64,000 nt of DNA, from assembly GCA_965233855.1 (NCBI GenBank), contig OZ247586.1:248001-312000 (forward strand), written 5' to 3'. Positions 8,864-18,013 of the stretch are shown one piece after another (within the stretch, counting starts at the first letter, position 1; each line of letters starts with the position of its first letter). A program made the position numbers and the translations under genes. The notes beneath the pieces are model-generated. The model was not told the DNA's origin. It saw nothing but the letters and a program-made list of their open reading frames with translations, and ran no database searches. The stretch comes from Megaera_A sp965233855 (GTDB taxonomy: Bacteria > Pseudomonadota > Alphaproteobacteria > Rickettsiales > Rickettsiaceae).

Positions 8864-9245
8864 TTTTTCTTCCCCAATTAATTGCTTTAAAAATAGAGTG
8901 ACAAAATTATTTATCCTCAGATGTAATATGAACAATTAAAGAAAGTTAAGATACTCGGTAAAAAACCATAATTTTATGATTAAGTAATATAAACTTAGTT
9001 GCTAATATAAGTGTTTATTACAGCTTAAATTTGCATAAAAAATTGCATGCAAAAATATTTAATATTTAAATTAGCTTAAGTGAAAATAGCTTAGAAATCT
9101 GTGTCTTAAAGTAAATATATTATATGTTTCTTAATAAAAAATATGCTTGTTTATTATTATTGACCTAGAAGATACTTATTCTTGCAATTTAATTTGAAAT
9201 TGGTTAGTTTCATTACTAGTTAAGAAATATATAGAGACATTATAA
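8864..9245. other. AT-rich divergent intergenic region
   Basis: These 382 bp separate the split radical SAM gene (minus) from parE (plus). I see no open frame of note, no tRNA and no strong hairpin. It must hold promoters for both directions. The minus-strand candidate is TTGTTC with TAAATA about 70 nt upstream of 8863. For parE a TTGAAA lies near 9194, without a clear -10 partner. Confidence 0.6.
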
Positions 9246-11225
9246 GTGTCAGATTTATTTGGCTTTGGTGCTGAAGGGAAAAGTACTAAAGATAATACCT
9301 ATACCGCTAGTGATATTGAGGTTCTTGAGGGTCTTGAGCCTGTTCGTATGCGCCCTGGTATGTATGTCGGGGGTACTGATGAATCGGCAATGCATCATCT
9401 TGTTTCAGAGGTTCTAGATAATTCAATGGATGAAGCTGTTGCTGGTTATGCATCCAAAATTACGATTGAAATGCATGCTGATGGCTCTATCTCAATTGGG
9501 GATAATGGTCGTGGTATTCCTATTGATAATCATCCTAAATTCCCTAAAAAATCTGCGTTAGAAGTGGTTTTTACTACGCTACATTCTGGCGGTAAATTTT
9601 CTGATAAAGCTTATCAAACATCTGGTGGGTTGCACGGTGTGGGTATTTCTGTTGTAAATGCATTATCGGAAAATTTAACTGTCGAAGTATATCGAAGTGG
9701 CACTTCTTATACGCAAAAATATTCTCGAGGAATACCTCAAACTAAACTTGAAAAAGCATCTGTTCTTAAGAAATTAAAGGGCACAAAAATTACCTTTAGT
9801 CCAGATTATGATATTTTTGATAAATCAAGTTCATTAAAGCCTAAGAGAATTTATGATTTGGCAAAGTCTAAAGCATATTTATATAAAGGTGTTGAGATGC
9901 ATTGGGTGTGTGCACCTGATCTCATCAAATCTGAAGATGTTCCTGTAGAAGATATAATTCATTTTCCAGGTGGCTTAAAGGATTATTTAGATTCAAAATT
10001 AGATCAAAGTAAGATTATTGGTGGAGAGATTTTTTCTGGTAGTGCCGAGATAAAATCAGAGAATATAAGGATTGAATGGGCAATATGTTGGCATGAAAAT
10101 AATGATTTTATTAGGTCGTATTGTAATACAATTCCTACTCCACAAGGCGGTACTCACGAACAAGGGACAAGGGCTGCTCTATCACGCGGGGTTAAGATTT
10201 ATGGTGAAATGACTAGCTTAAAGAAAGTATCTCAAGTTACTGCTGACGATATTTTGGAATCAGCCTGTGTTATGCTTTCAGTATTCATCAAAGAACCTGT
10301 GTTTCAGGGGCAAACTAAGGAAAAATTAGTTTCAAGAGGAATATCTAAGCATGTTGAAAATAGCATTAAAGATCATTTTGATCATTGGCTCAGTGGAAAT
10401 AAAAAATCTTCAGATAATTTGATTCAGCATTTTATTAATAATGCTGAATATAGATTAAGTCGAAAGAATGAAAGAAGTGTAAATCGTAAGACTGCAATAC
10501 AGAAATTAAGATTACCAGGTAAACTTGCGGATTGTAGCAGCACTAGTGCTGAAGGCACTGAACTTTTTTTAGTTGAAGGAGATTCTGCGGGTGGGTCTGC
10601 AAAACAAGCTAGGGATCGTCAAACTCAGGCAATTTTACCTCTTAGAGGAAAAATATTAAATGTTGCAAATGCTGTAGCTAATAAAATAGCTGCTAATCAA
10701 GAAATACAAGATTTAGAAGTAGCGTTAAATTGTGGTTCACTTGGTAATTACCGCAAAGAAAATTTGCGTTATGAGAAAGTAGTTATTATGACAGATGCTG
10801 ATGTTGATGGCGCCCATATTGCAGCACTATTAATGACATTTTTCTACTTGCGTATGAGGAAATTGGTAGAAAATGGTCATTTATATTTAGCAAGACCACC
10901 ATTATATAGGCTGGTTCAAGGAACTAAAACACATTATGCAGCGAATGAAGAGCAAAAAGAAAAAATGTTTAAGGAATTGTCTAAAGATCGTAAAAAGATT
11001 GAAGTTGGTAGATTTAAAGGCCTTGGTGAAATGACTCCTAAACAGTTAAAAGAGACAACAATGGATCCAAAAACTCGTATGATGTATAAAGTAAGTGTAG
11101 CTGACTTTGACAATATAGATACAGTAGTTGATAATTTGATGGGCAAGAAACCTGAAAAAAGATTTCAGTTCATTCAAGAACGAGCACTTGCTCAAGATAA
11201 AAATGAGATTGAATTATATGTATAG
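9246..11225 (+). CDS. parE: DNA topoisomerase IV subunit B
   Basis: A 659-residue type IIA topoisomerase ATPase subunit, which with ParC decatenates daughter chromosomes. The GHKL ATPase domain is seen in EGLEPVRMRPGMYVGGTDES, VLDNSMDEAVAGYA and GLHGVGISVVNALS. The TOPRIM motifs are EGDSAGGSAKQARDRQTQAI and MTDADVDGAHI. The C-terminus GRFKGLGEMTPKQLKETTMD is standard. The length and the MSDLFGFG start fit rickettsial ParE better than the roughly 800-residue GyrB. The start is GTG 9246. The stop overlaps the next start by 8 nt. Confidence 0.93.
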   Translation: MSDLFGFGAEGKSTKDNTYTASDIEVLEGLEPVRMRPGMYVGGTDESAMHHLVSEVLDNSMDEAVAGYASKITIEMHADGSISIGDNGRGIPIDNHPKFPKKSALEVVFTTLHSGGKFSDKAYQTSGGLHGVGISVVNALSENLTVEVYRSGTSYTQKYSRGIPQTKLEKASVLKKLKGTKITFSPDYDIFDKSSSLKPKRIYDLAKSKAYLYKGVEMHWVCAPDLIKSEDVPVEDIIHFPGGLKDYLDSKLDQSKIIGGEIFSGSAEIKSENIRIEWAICWHENNDFIRSYCNTIPTPQGGTHEQGTRAALSRGVKIYGEMTSLKKVSQVTADDILESACVMLSVFIKEPVFQGQTKEKLVSRGISKHVENSIKDHFDHWLSGNKKSSDNLIQHFINNAEYRLSRKNERSVNRKTAIQKLRLPGKLADCSSTSAEGTELFLVEGDSAGGSAKQARDRQTQAILPLRGKILNVANAVANKIAANQEIQDLEVALNCGSLGNYRKENLRYEKVVIMTDADVDGAHIAALLMTFFYLRMRKLVENGHLYLARPPLYRLVQGTKTHYAANEEQKEKMFKELSKDRKKIEVGRFKGLGEMTPKQLKETTMDPKTRMMYKVSVADFDNIDTVVDNLMGKKPEKRFQFIQERALAQDKNEIELYV

Positions 11226-12564
11226 ATTTATTACAACACATAATGTATTTAAAACCTTACTATTTACAGGCCTAGCCTTGTTTTTAAGTTTTTCGGTTCC
11301 AGTTTTTGCAAAAGAAGAAAAGGAGAAGCAACATCCAAATAGTTATTATTTTAGACAATTTCAAGATGTTTTTCAAAGAATTGAGAAAACATATATTCAA
11401 GATCCAAAGCGTCAGGAAATGACTAATGAAGCGATTAATGGAATGCTGAGGTCACTTGATCCTTATTCCGGATATTTTGCTGATGACGATTTCGATTTTT
11501 TTGTAAATCAAACTGACGGAGAGTTTGGTGGTATTGGTGTTGAAATAATTCCAGATAGTGGTGCAATAAAAGTTATTACTCCAATTGATGATTTGCCCGC
11601 TTATGAAGCTGGTATTCGTGCTGGTGATTATATTGTTGGTGTTAATGGTCAATTAGTTTCTACTATGGGTTTTAATAAAGCCGTGCAAGAGATGCGTGGT
11701 GAACCAGGAACTAAATTAAATTTATTGGTAGCTAAAGAAGAAGAAAATAAGACTGAAGAAGTTGAATTAGAGCGTGAAATAGTAAAGATTAAGCCAGTTA
11801 AATATGAAATTGAAGAAGAGGAATATGGCGGTGTTGGTTACGTAAGAATAGTAGCATTTAATCATCAAACTAGTCCTGATCTTAAAAAGGCTATTGCTGA
11901 TATTGAAAATAAACTAAAGAAGAAAAAGAAGGCTTTAAAAGGTATTATTCTTGATGTTAGAAGTAATCCTGGTGGTTTGTTTGATGAAGCGATCGCTGTT
12001 TGTGAATATTTTATTGATCATGGGATTATTGTATCGGTAAAAGGTAGAGATAGTAAGGATGATAGCGTGACTTCTGCAGGAAGATTTGTCGCTAAAGCGC
12101 CAAAAGTTCCTTTAGTTGTATTGATAAATTCTGGTTCTGCATCAGCTGCTGAGATTGTAGCTGGAGCTTTGCAAGATCATAAAAGAGCTGTTATTGTTGG
12201 AACAACTTCATATGGGAAGGGTTTGGTGCAGGTCTTTACTCAGATTGGTAAGCGTAAAGCAGTTAAATTGACGACAGCAAAATATTATACTCCAAGCGGT
12301 AGATCAATTAATGCAAAAGGTATTGAACCTGATATTTATATTGAAAATGCAAAAGTTGAATTTTCAGAAAAGGATGGTAAAGAAAAATCATTTACTAGTT
12401 CTTCAATCAAAAGTTATTTGAAGAAATATAATAATGACGAAAAAACAGAAGAGGTATCAGATGTTAAGGAGCATAAGATGTCAAAAAAATATAAAGATGA
12501 TTATCAATATGCTAGAGCATATGATTTGATTCGCGGCTTGATTATCAATCATTCGAATAAATAA
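11218..12564 (+). CDS. ctpA: S41 family C-terminal processing peptidase
   Basis: A 448-residue exported serine protease. A signal peptide occupies residues 1-31 (hydrophobic LLFTGLALFLSFSVPVFA). A PDZ domain follows around 100-170 (FGGIGVEIIPDSGAIKVITP). The S41 catalytic domain has LDVRSNPGGLFDEA, the Ser motif INSGSASAAEIVAGAL (catalytic Ser about 309) and the Lys motif TTSYGKGLVQ (Lys about 334). It trims or degrades periplasmic proteins. I chose ATG 11218, which overlaps parE by 8 nt, because the signal peptide begins there. The order protease, YibQ-like protein, rppH is a common alphaproteobacterial block. Confidence 0.92.
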   Translation: MYRFITTHNVFKTLLFTGLALFLSFSVPVFAKEEKEKQHPNSYYFRQFQDVFQRIEKTYIQDPKRQEMTNEAINGMLRSLDPYSGYFADDDFDFFVNQTDGEFGGIGVEIIPDSGAIKVITPIDDLPAYEAGIRAGDYIVGVNGQLVSTMGFNKAVQEMRGEPGTKLNLLVAKEEENKTEEVELEREIVKIKPVKYEIEEEEYGGVGYVRIVAFNHQTSPDLKKAIADIENKLKKKKKALKGIILDVRSNPGGLFDEAIAVCEYFIDHGIIVSVKGRDSKDDSVTSAGRFVAKAPKVPLVVLINSGSASAAEIVAGALQDHKRAVIVGTTSYGKGLVQVFTQIGKRKAVKLTTAKYYTPSGRSINAKGIEPDIYIENAKVEFSEKDGKEKSFTSSSIKSYLKKYNNDEKTEEVSDVKEHKMSKKYKDDYQYARAYDLIRGLIINHSNK

Positions 12565-12567
12565 TTC

Positions 12568-13662
12568 ATGATAAAAGATACGAAATTAAAAGCTAAAGTT
12601 AAACAATATTTGATAGGGCTGAATATATTCTTAGGGTTAGTGTTGCTTTCTTTAATAGTTTATTGGGTTGCTTCTGTTCGCCCTGCGCAAGTTGAGAAAG
12701 CAATTCAACTTGGTCAGTATAGATCATATAATATTGAGGATCTTCCAGATGGTGATAATGAAATTAAGCCAGATTACATTGGTTTGCAGCGGGCGGTAGC
12801 TGATACTACTGAAGAAATAGATCAAGTAGAGCAAGAATTAGCAGCCATTGATTCAGCGCCTCCTAATATTGATTTTAATGATTCTGATGATTTGATTGCA
12901 GATACTAATAAATTATTAGAAAAAACTAATCAATTATTGACTAGTAAAAATCCAGTAAAACCTAAAAAGCAAAAAAAGAAAAGGCAATATGTTGGTCAGC
13001 CTAAATTATCAATTATTGTTACAAATCTTGGTTTAAATAGACGTTCAACAGAGCTTGCAATGACATTGCCAACTGAATGTGCTCTTGGCTTTTTACCTTA
13101 TACGAAAAGTTTAAAACCTCTTTTGCATAGAGCGCAAAGTAATGGTCATGAGATATATTTATATTTGCCTCTGCAGACGAGTAAATCTCATGACAACCCG
13201 GGAAGATATGCTCTTATGGGGAATTTAGCTCAAGAAGAAAATTCATTGCGCTTAAATGTTATTCTAAATTCACATGCAAGATATGATGGGGTTTATTCTA
13301 GTTATAAAGAGGTTTTTACAGATAATGCGCGAGTATCTGAAATGGTTTTTGATTATCTAGACGATAAGAATTTGATTTTTGTTTTAGGTAAGGGGTTAAA
13401 AACTCCAGCACCAGATCATATGAAAACTCATGATAATATTTTGCCGACAAATATAATAATTGATGAAGAACCTGATAAAGAGTCTATTGAAAGTCAATTG
13501 GAGGAACTAATAAGAGTAGCAGAAGATGATGGTGTTGCTCTTGGATATGCTCAAGGGTTCACTTTGACAATTGAAATGATAAGGAAATGGGCGCCAACTT
13601 TAAAGCGTAGGGGAATAAAACTTGTACCTGTATCTGATCTTCTTAAGGAGTATAATTCGTGA
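12568..13662 (+). CDS. Divergent polysaccharide deacetylase (YibQ-like)
   Basis: A 364-residue protein with one N-terminal membrane segment (residues about 15-37), an acidic and Lys-rich linker to about 145, then a divergent polysaccharide deacetylase domain: KLSIIVTNLGLN, LGFLPYTKSLKPLLHRAQSN, GHEIYLYLPLQ and a C-terminal DGVALGYAQGFTLTIEMI. This family is thought to act on cell envelope glycans in the periplasm, but its substrate is unknown. It starts 3 nt after the protease stop, and its own stop overlaps the rppH GTG start. Confidence 0.85.
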   Translation: MIKDTKLKAKVKQYLIGLNIFLGLVLLSLIVYWVASVRPAQVEKAIQLGQYRSYNIEDLPDGDNEIKPDYIGLQRAVADTTEEIDQVEQELAAIDSAPPNIDFNDSDDLIADTNKLLEKTNQLLTSKNPVKPKKQKKKRQYVGQPKLSIIVTNLGLNRRSTELAMTLPTECALGFLPYTKSLKPLLHRAQSNGHEIYLYLPLQTSKSHDNPGRYALMGNLAQEENSLRLNVILNSHARYDGVYSSYKEVFTDNARVSEMVFDYLDDKNLIFVLGKGLKTPAPDHMKTHDNILPTNIIIDEEPDKESIESQLEELIRVAEDDGVALGYAQGFTLTIEMIRKWAPTLKRRGIKLVPVSDLLKEYNS

Positions 13663-14162
13663 GTATAGATAAATCTGTGAAAATTGATGTGCATGAATTG
13701 CCTTTTAGGCAAGGAGTTGGCATGATGATTTTAGATAAAGATAATCGAGTGTTTGTTGGTAAGCGCGTTGATTCAAAGTCAAATGGGTGGCAAATGCCTC
13801 AGGGTGGAATTGATCTTGGTGAGACACCAAGTAGCGCGGCGCTCCGTGAGATGGAAGAAGAAATAGGCTCTAATAGAGGAGAAATAATTGCTGAGAGTAA
13901 AAAATGGTATAGCTATAGAGTTCCAAATTTTTTAATTCCTAGATTATGGGATGGGAAATATTGTGGCCAAAGACAAAAATGGTTTCTTATTCGTTTTACT
14001 GGTGACGATTCAGATATTAATATAAATACGGAATATCCTGAGTTTGATAAATGGAAATGGATTGATTTTGATCAGCTGCTTATAGATATAATTCCTTTTA
14101 AATTAAAGCTCTACGAGCAGGTGGTTGATGAATTTAAGCCATTACTTGAGAAAAAAAAATAG
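13659..14162 (+). CDS. rppH: RNA 5'-pyrophosphohydrolase
   Basis: A 167-residue Nudix hydrolase that removes pyrophosphate from mRNA 5' ends to start decay. The Nudix box is GGIDLGETPSSAALREMEEE plus IG, preceded by KRVDSKSNGWQMPQ, which is typical of RppH/IalA. The GTG start at 13659 overlaps the previous stop (GTGA). In intracellular alphaproteobacteria this protein is also annotated as the invasion-associated IalA. Confidence 0.92.
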   Translation: MSIDKSVKIDVHELPFRQGVGMMILDKDNRVFVGKRVDSKSNGWQMPQGGIDLGETPSSAALREMEEEIGSNRGEIIAESKKWYSYRVPNFLIPRLWDGKYCGQRQKWFLIRFTGDDSDININTEYPEFDKWKWIDFDQLLIDIIPFKLKLYEQVVDEFKPLLEKKK

Positions 14163-14170
14163 TAGTTTTT

Positions 14171-14941
14171 CTAATATTCTAAATTTAATATCATCTCATC
14201 AAGGGAATTACAGATCATTTTTAAGTCTGTTTCTCTAGAGAGACTGTGATTGCCACTTTTAATTAGTTTTAGTACTACATTATCATGATTTATTTTTGAA
14301 AAGACTCTTTCTGAAATATTTAATGGAACATCGATATCATTTACTCCATGCAGCAAATGCACGGGGCATTTTATATTAATTTTATCATTATTTAATAGTA
14401 AATGCTGGCGTCCATCTTTAATTAGGATATGACTGATAGGATATGTATAGCTACAATCTGGTGTTGTTCCGTTAATGTTATAAATACCATCAGTTTCCAT
14501 AATTTGTTTTTCTTCTTTTGTTAATTTATTCCAAATAAGTTCTTCTGAGAAATCAGGAGCAGATGAAATTCCTAGCACTCCTATAACATCATTTGGGCGT
14601 TGAGTAGCAGCAAGCATTGTAATCCAGGCCCCTATGCTTGATCCAATCAGTAAAAGTGGTGTATAATTGAATTCATCAATAATTAGATTTAGTCCTTCTA
14701 ACCAACTACTTATTGTTTGATCTGTAAATTTTCCAGATGCTGCACCATGACCAAAATTATCAAATCTAATAAAATTATAATCATTTTTTTTGCAGTGCTC
14801 TTCAAGACACATTGCTTTGCTTCCATTCATGTCAGACATTAGTCCATGATGAAAAATAATGAAAGGAGCTTTCTTTTTAGTTGTATTATACTTATGATAT
14901 GCTAGAAACTTTTTTTTATTATTGGTATATAAAATATCCAT
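14171..14941 (-). CDS. Alpha/beta hydrolase
   Basis: A 256-residue serine hydrolase fold. It has the oxyanion-side HHGLMSDMNG, the nucleophile elbow GSSIGAW (Ser about 102), an Asp in NDIDVPL and a His in SGNHSLSRE. It resembles the small cytoplasmic YqiA/AGSP-type alpha/beta hydrolases of alphaproteobacteria. The substrate is unknown. It is convergent with rppH (8 bp between stops) and divergent from the first glycosyltransferase (29 bp between starts). Confidence 0.85.
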   Translation of the reverse strand: MDILYTNNKKKFLAYHKYNTTKKKAPFIIFHHGLMSDMNGSKAMCLEEHCKKNDYNFIRFDNFGHGAASGKFTDQTISSWLEGLNLIIDEFNYTPLLLIGSSIGAWITMLAATQRPNDVIGVLGISSAPDFSEELIWNKLTKEEKQIMETDGIYNINGTTPDCSYTYPISHILIKDGRQHLLLNNDKINIKCPVHLLHGVNDIDVPLNISERVFSKINHDNVVLKLIKSGNHSLSRETDLKMICNSLDEMILNLEY

Positions 14942-14970
14942 AAGTTATAAACTTCCAAATGTAATGAATT

Positions 14971-16119
14971 ATGTCTATAGATCAAAAATATCAGAAAAAA
15001 ACTATTCTGCAAGTTGTGCCAGCTTTAATTTCAGGTGGGGTTGAAAGAGGCACTTTGGAAATCGCTAAAAATATTGTATCTGCTGGCTATAATTCTATTG
15101 TAATTTCTGCTGGTGGGCCAATGGTTGAGCCTCTTGTTGAGAGTGGTTCTAAGCATATTACATTAAATGTTGCTAGTAAAAATCCATTTATAATGTGGCA
15201 AAATGCTCGCAAAATAGCAAATGTTATTAAAAATCAGAATGTTGACATTGTGCATGCAAGATCAAGGGCTCCTGCTTGGAGTTGTTATATGGCAGCAAAG
15301 GCAACTAATATTAAGTTGATCACTACATTTCACGGGATATATAATTTTAAAAGCTATTTAAAGAAATTTTATAATAGTGTTATGGTTGAAGGTCGTAATG
15401 TAATTGCAGTTTCAAACTTTGTAAAAAAACATATTGTTGATAATTATAAAGTTAGTCCAGAGAAAATAACAGTGATTCATAGGGGGGTGAATCATAATGA
15501 GTTTACTTCAGAGAAACTTAATGAAAAAAAACTAGCAGCGTTTAGAGAGAAATACAAGGTTCCAGACAATACTCCAGTACTATTGTTACCTTCAAGAATG
15601 ACTCGTTGGAAGGGGCATATGGTATTGATTGATGCTTTAGAAAAGATAAAGCACTTAAATTTTTATTGTATTATGGCTGGTGATCTTTCTAAGCACCCGA
15701 CTTATGTATCTCGTATTAAGGAAAAAATTCATAAACATAAAATTCAGAGCCAAATCCAGTTATTTGGAAATGAGCCGGATATGATAGGCTTATACGGTAT
15801 TGCAGATATAGTTTTATCTACGTCGGTAGAACCAGAAGCTTTTGGCAGAACGATTATTGAGGCTCAAGCTATGGAAAAACTTGTCATTGCAACAAATATT
15901 GGTGGTGCATGTGAAACAATTCAAGATGGTCTGAATGGATTTCATGTTAAGCCTAATGATAGTGTAGAGTTAGCACAAAAAATTGAGCACTCGTTATCGT
16001 TGATAGGTTCAGAGCAGGCTAAAAATATGATGATGAATGCAAGGAAAACCGCAAGTGAGAATTTTTCTCTTGATAAAATGCTTAAAAATACACTTTCAAT
16101 ATATAATCAGGTAGATTGA
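14971..16119 (+). CDS. Glycosyltransferase family 4 (GT-B fold)
   Basis: A 382-residue retaining GT-B glycosyltransferase. The N-terminal half opens LQVVPALISGGVERGTLEIA, typical of lipopolysaccharide or exopolysaccharide GT4 enzymes. The C-terminal half has LLPSRMTRWKGHM and the nucleotide-sugar site EAFGRTIIEAQAMEKLVIAT. The donor and acceptor cannot be told. It is followed by a second glycosyltransferase after a 42-bp gap, so the two probably act on the same envelope glycan. Confidence 0.9.
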   Translation: MSIDQKYQKKTILQVVPALISGGVERGTLEIAKNIVSAGYNSIVISAGGPMVEPLVESGSKHITLNVASKNPFIMWQNARKIANVIKNQNVDIVHARSRAPAWSCYMAAKATNIKLITTFHGIYNFKSYLKKFYNSVMVEGRNVIAVSNFVKKHIVDNYKVSPEKITVIHRGVNHNEFTSEKLNEKKLAAFREKYKVPDNTPVLLLPSRMTRWKGHMVLIDALEKIKHLNFYCIMAGDLSKHPTYVSRIKEKIHKHKIQSQIQLFGNEPDMIGLYGIADIVLSTSVEPEAFGRTIIEAQAMEKLVIATNIGGACETIQDGLNGFHVKPNDSVELAQKIEHSLSLIGSEQAKNMMMNARKTASENFSLDKMLKNTLSIYNQVD

Positions 16120-16161
16120 TGATTATAAGCCATTTGGGCAATATTGATTAAAAGGATTATA

Positions 16162-17427
16162 ATGAAGATCTTATTTGCACATCCAAATTTCCCTGGACAA
16201 TTTAAACATTTGGTAGAATATTTTGCTAAGAACAAAAATCATGAAGTTGTTTTTGCTACGACATATTATAATAAAACAGCTCCGGAAAATGTAAAAGTAG
16301 TTTTATCGCGTCCTAAAACACCGCCAGATAATAGTAATTCACATCAATATTTAAAGAGCTTCGAAAAATCGGCATATGCAGCTCAAAGCATGTGGAGGGT
16401 GTGTAATAAATTAAAAGAATCTGGTTTTACTCCTGATGTGATATATGCACACCCAGGTTGGGGAGACGGGTTGCTTTTAAAAGATATATTTCCTGACGTG
16501 CCATTCATTGCTTACATGGAATTTTATTATAAAGCCTTTGGTGCAGATGTTCATTTCTATCCTAATTCGGTTGTAAACCCAGAGAGAGTAGCTAGAATTA
16601 GATTTAAGAATGCAACAAACTTATTAAATCTTGAAGCGTGCGATTGGGCAATTAGCCCAACTCATTGGCAAGCTAGTTTGCATCCGCATGATTTTCATCA
16701 TAAGTTTTCTGTAATTCATGAAGGTATTGATACTGATTTATTAAAACCTGCAAAAGAAAAGTTAGAAGTAGAGCTTCCAGATGGTGGTAGTTTGCCAAAA
16801 GATGCTGAGATAGTTACTTATGTTGCAAGAAATTTTGAGCCGTATCGTGGTTTTGAACAGGTGATGCAATCAATTGAAATATTGATGAAAAACAGGCCAA
16901 AGGTGCATTTCTTAATGATCGGTGACGATGGAGTAAGCTATGGGGCAAAGCTGCCAGGGGATAAGGCCTATAAAGAAAAGATGCTAGAAGAGTTGGAATT
17001 AGACTCATCTAGGATACATTGGTTTGGTAAAGTTTCATTTGATAAATATGCTCAACTTCTTAGCCATTCCATGGCTCATATATATTTGACAGTACCTTTC
17101 GTTTTATCATGGTCAGTGCTGGAGGCGATGTCGATTGGTTGCCCATTGGTGGCATCTAATACTAAGCCACTCTTTGAAGTGATAAAAGATCGTGAGAATG
17201 GTTTATTTGCTGACTTTTTTAGTCCAGAAGATATTGCTCAGAAAGTATCTGCATTGCTAGATGATGAAATGTTGCGCAAAAAAATTAGTAAAAATGCGCG
17301 TAAAACCATAATTCAAAATTATAGTATCAAAAAGATTTTGCCTATGTATGAAAAGTTAATTACTAGCATTGCAAATGGTCAGGTTGATAAAGCAGTTGCA
17401 AGGCGTTTAGAACCCAAATCTATATAA
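16162..17427 (+). CDS. Glycosyltransferase family 4, second of pair
   Basis: A 421-residue GT-B protein starting MKILFAHPNFPGQFKHLVEY. Its N-terminal domain is the longer type with MEFYYKAFGADVHFYP and DWAISPTHWQASLHP. The donor site lies in PFVLSWSVLEAMSIGCPLVA and the catalytic-side segment is TYVARNFEPYRGFEQ. The start at ATG 16162 is preferred over the upstream TTG at 16144 because family members begin at this point. The substrate is unknown. Confidence 0.9.
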   Translation: MKILFAHPNFPGQFKHLVEYFAKNKNHEVVFATTYYNKTAPENVKVVLSRPKTPPDNSNSHQYLKSFEKSAYAAQSMWRVCNKLKESGFTPDVIYAHPGWGDGLLLKDIFPDVPFIAYMEFYYKAFGADVHFYPNSVVNPERVARIRFKNATNLLNLEACDWAISPTHWQASLHPHDFHHKFSVIHEGIDTDLLKPAKEKLEVELPDGGSLPKDAEIVTYVARNFEPYRGFEQVMQSIEILMKNRPKVHFLMIGDDGVSYGAKLPGDKAYKEKMLEELELDSSRIHWFGKVSFDKYAQLLSHSMAHIYLTVPFVLSWSVLEAMSIGCPLVASNTKPLFEVIKDRENGLFADFFSPEDIAQKVSALLDDEMLRKKISKNARKTIIQNYSIKKILPMYEKLITSIANGQVDKAVARRLEPKSI

Positions 17428-17442
17428 AGCTGATCTAATCAT

Positions 17443-17471
17443 TTGACATAATAATGTTTGCTATGATACAA
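17443..17471 (+). promoter_or_regulatory. Candidate promoter of tRNA-Leu(CAA)
   Basis: TTGACA at 17443-17448 is followed after 17 nt by ATACAA, with TATGAT just upstream of it. The tRNA begins about 18 nt further on, at 17489, a plausible spacing for a short leader. This is visual matching to the sigma-70 consensus only. Confidence 0.45.
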
Positions 17472-17488
17472 ATACGCTCGTATTTCTT

Positions 17489-17575
17489 GCCTCTGTGGTG
17501 GAATGGTAGACACGACAGATTCAAAATCTGTTGCCCCTTGCGGGCGTGCCGGTTCAAGTCCGGCCAGAGGCACCA
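17489..17575 (+). tRNA. tRNA-Leu(CAA)
   Basis: An 87-nt cloverleaf with encoded CCA. The acceptor is GCCTCTG with CAGAGGC. The anticodon loop TTCAAAA gives anticodon CAA. A long class II variable arm (TTGCCCCTTGCGGGC) and the T-arm GGTTCAAGTCC are present. It is a second leucine isoacceptor, about 13 kb from tRNA-Leu(UAA). Confidence 0.95.
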
Positions 17576-17776
17576 TTTTTAATTTAAAATGAAATAAGTT
17601 ACTTATTAAGGAAGAAAAATGCTTTTCTTAAGTCGGGGATATTATATCTATGATATTAGAATAAATTATATTGGCCCTAGAGGCCATAATGCTCATTTAA
17701 TGCAATGTTAACTTAACGGTATTATCTTATATATCTTGAACTATATAGTTAGCATAAGTTAAAATGGTTGATTAAA

Positions 17777-18013
17777 ATGAATGTAATTTTACGCTGTATA
17801 AAACATCTTCTATTATTTATTTTTTCCAATATTATTGCAGCTATTATAATGGGATTAATTCTTGCAATATTTGATGGTTATTTTAGAACGGATATTGTTA
17901 GTTTTATGGGAGGTGCATTAATGGCTTCAATTTTTGGGATGATTTTTACTATTATTCCTTATATAATTGGTTTATTTATCATTAAAACTATAAATAAACC
18001 TCCTCTTTGGGCA
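17777..18013 (+). pseudogene. Small membrane protein truncated by IS A copy 2
   Basis: From ATG 17777 the frame encodes MNVILRCIKHLLLFIFSNII and further hydrophobic segments (AAIIMGLILAIF, then MASIFGMIFTIIPYIIGLFI), ending in KTINKPPLWA where the IS begins at 18014. About 79 residues and two to three membrane spans remain. The family is not recognised. The natural 3' end is lost. The frame runs on into the IS for about 100 bp, but that part is IS sequence. Confidence 0.5.
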
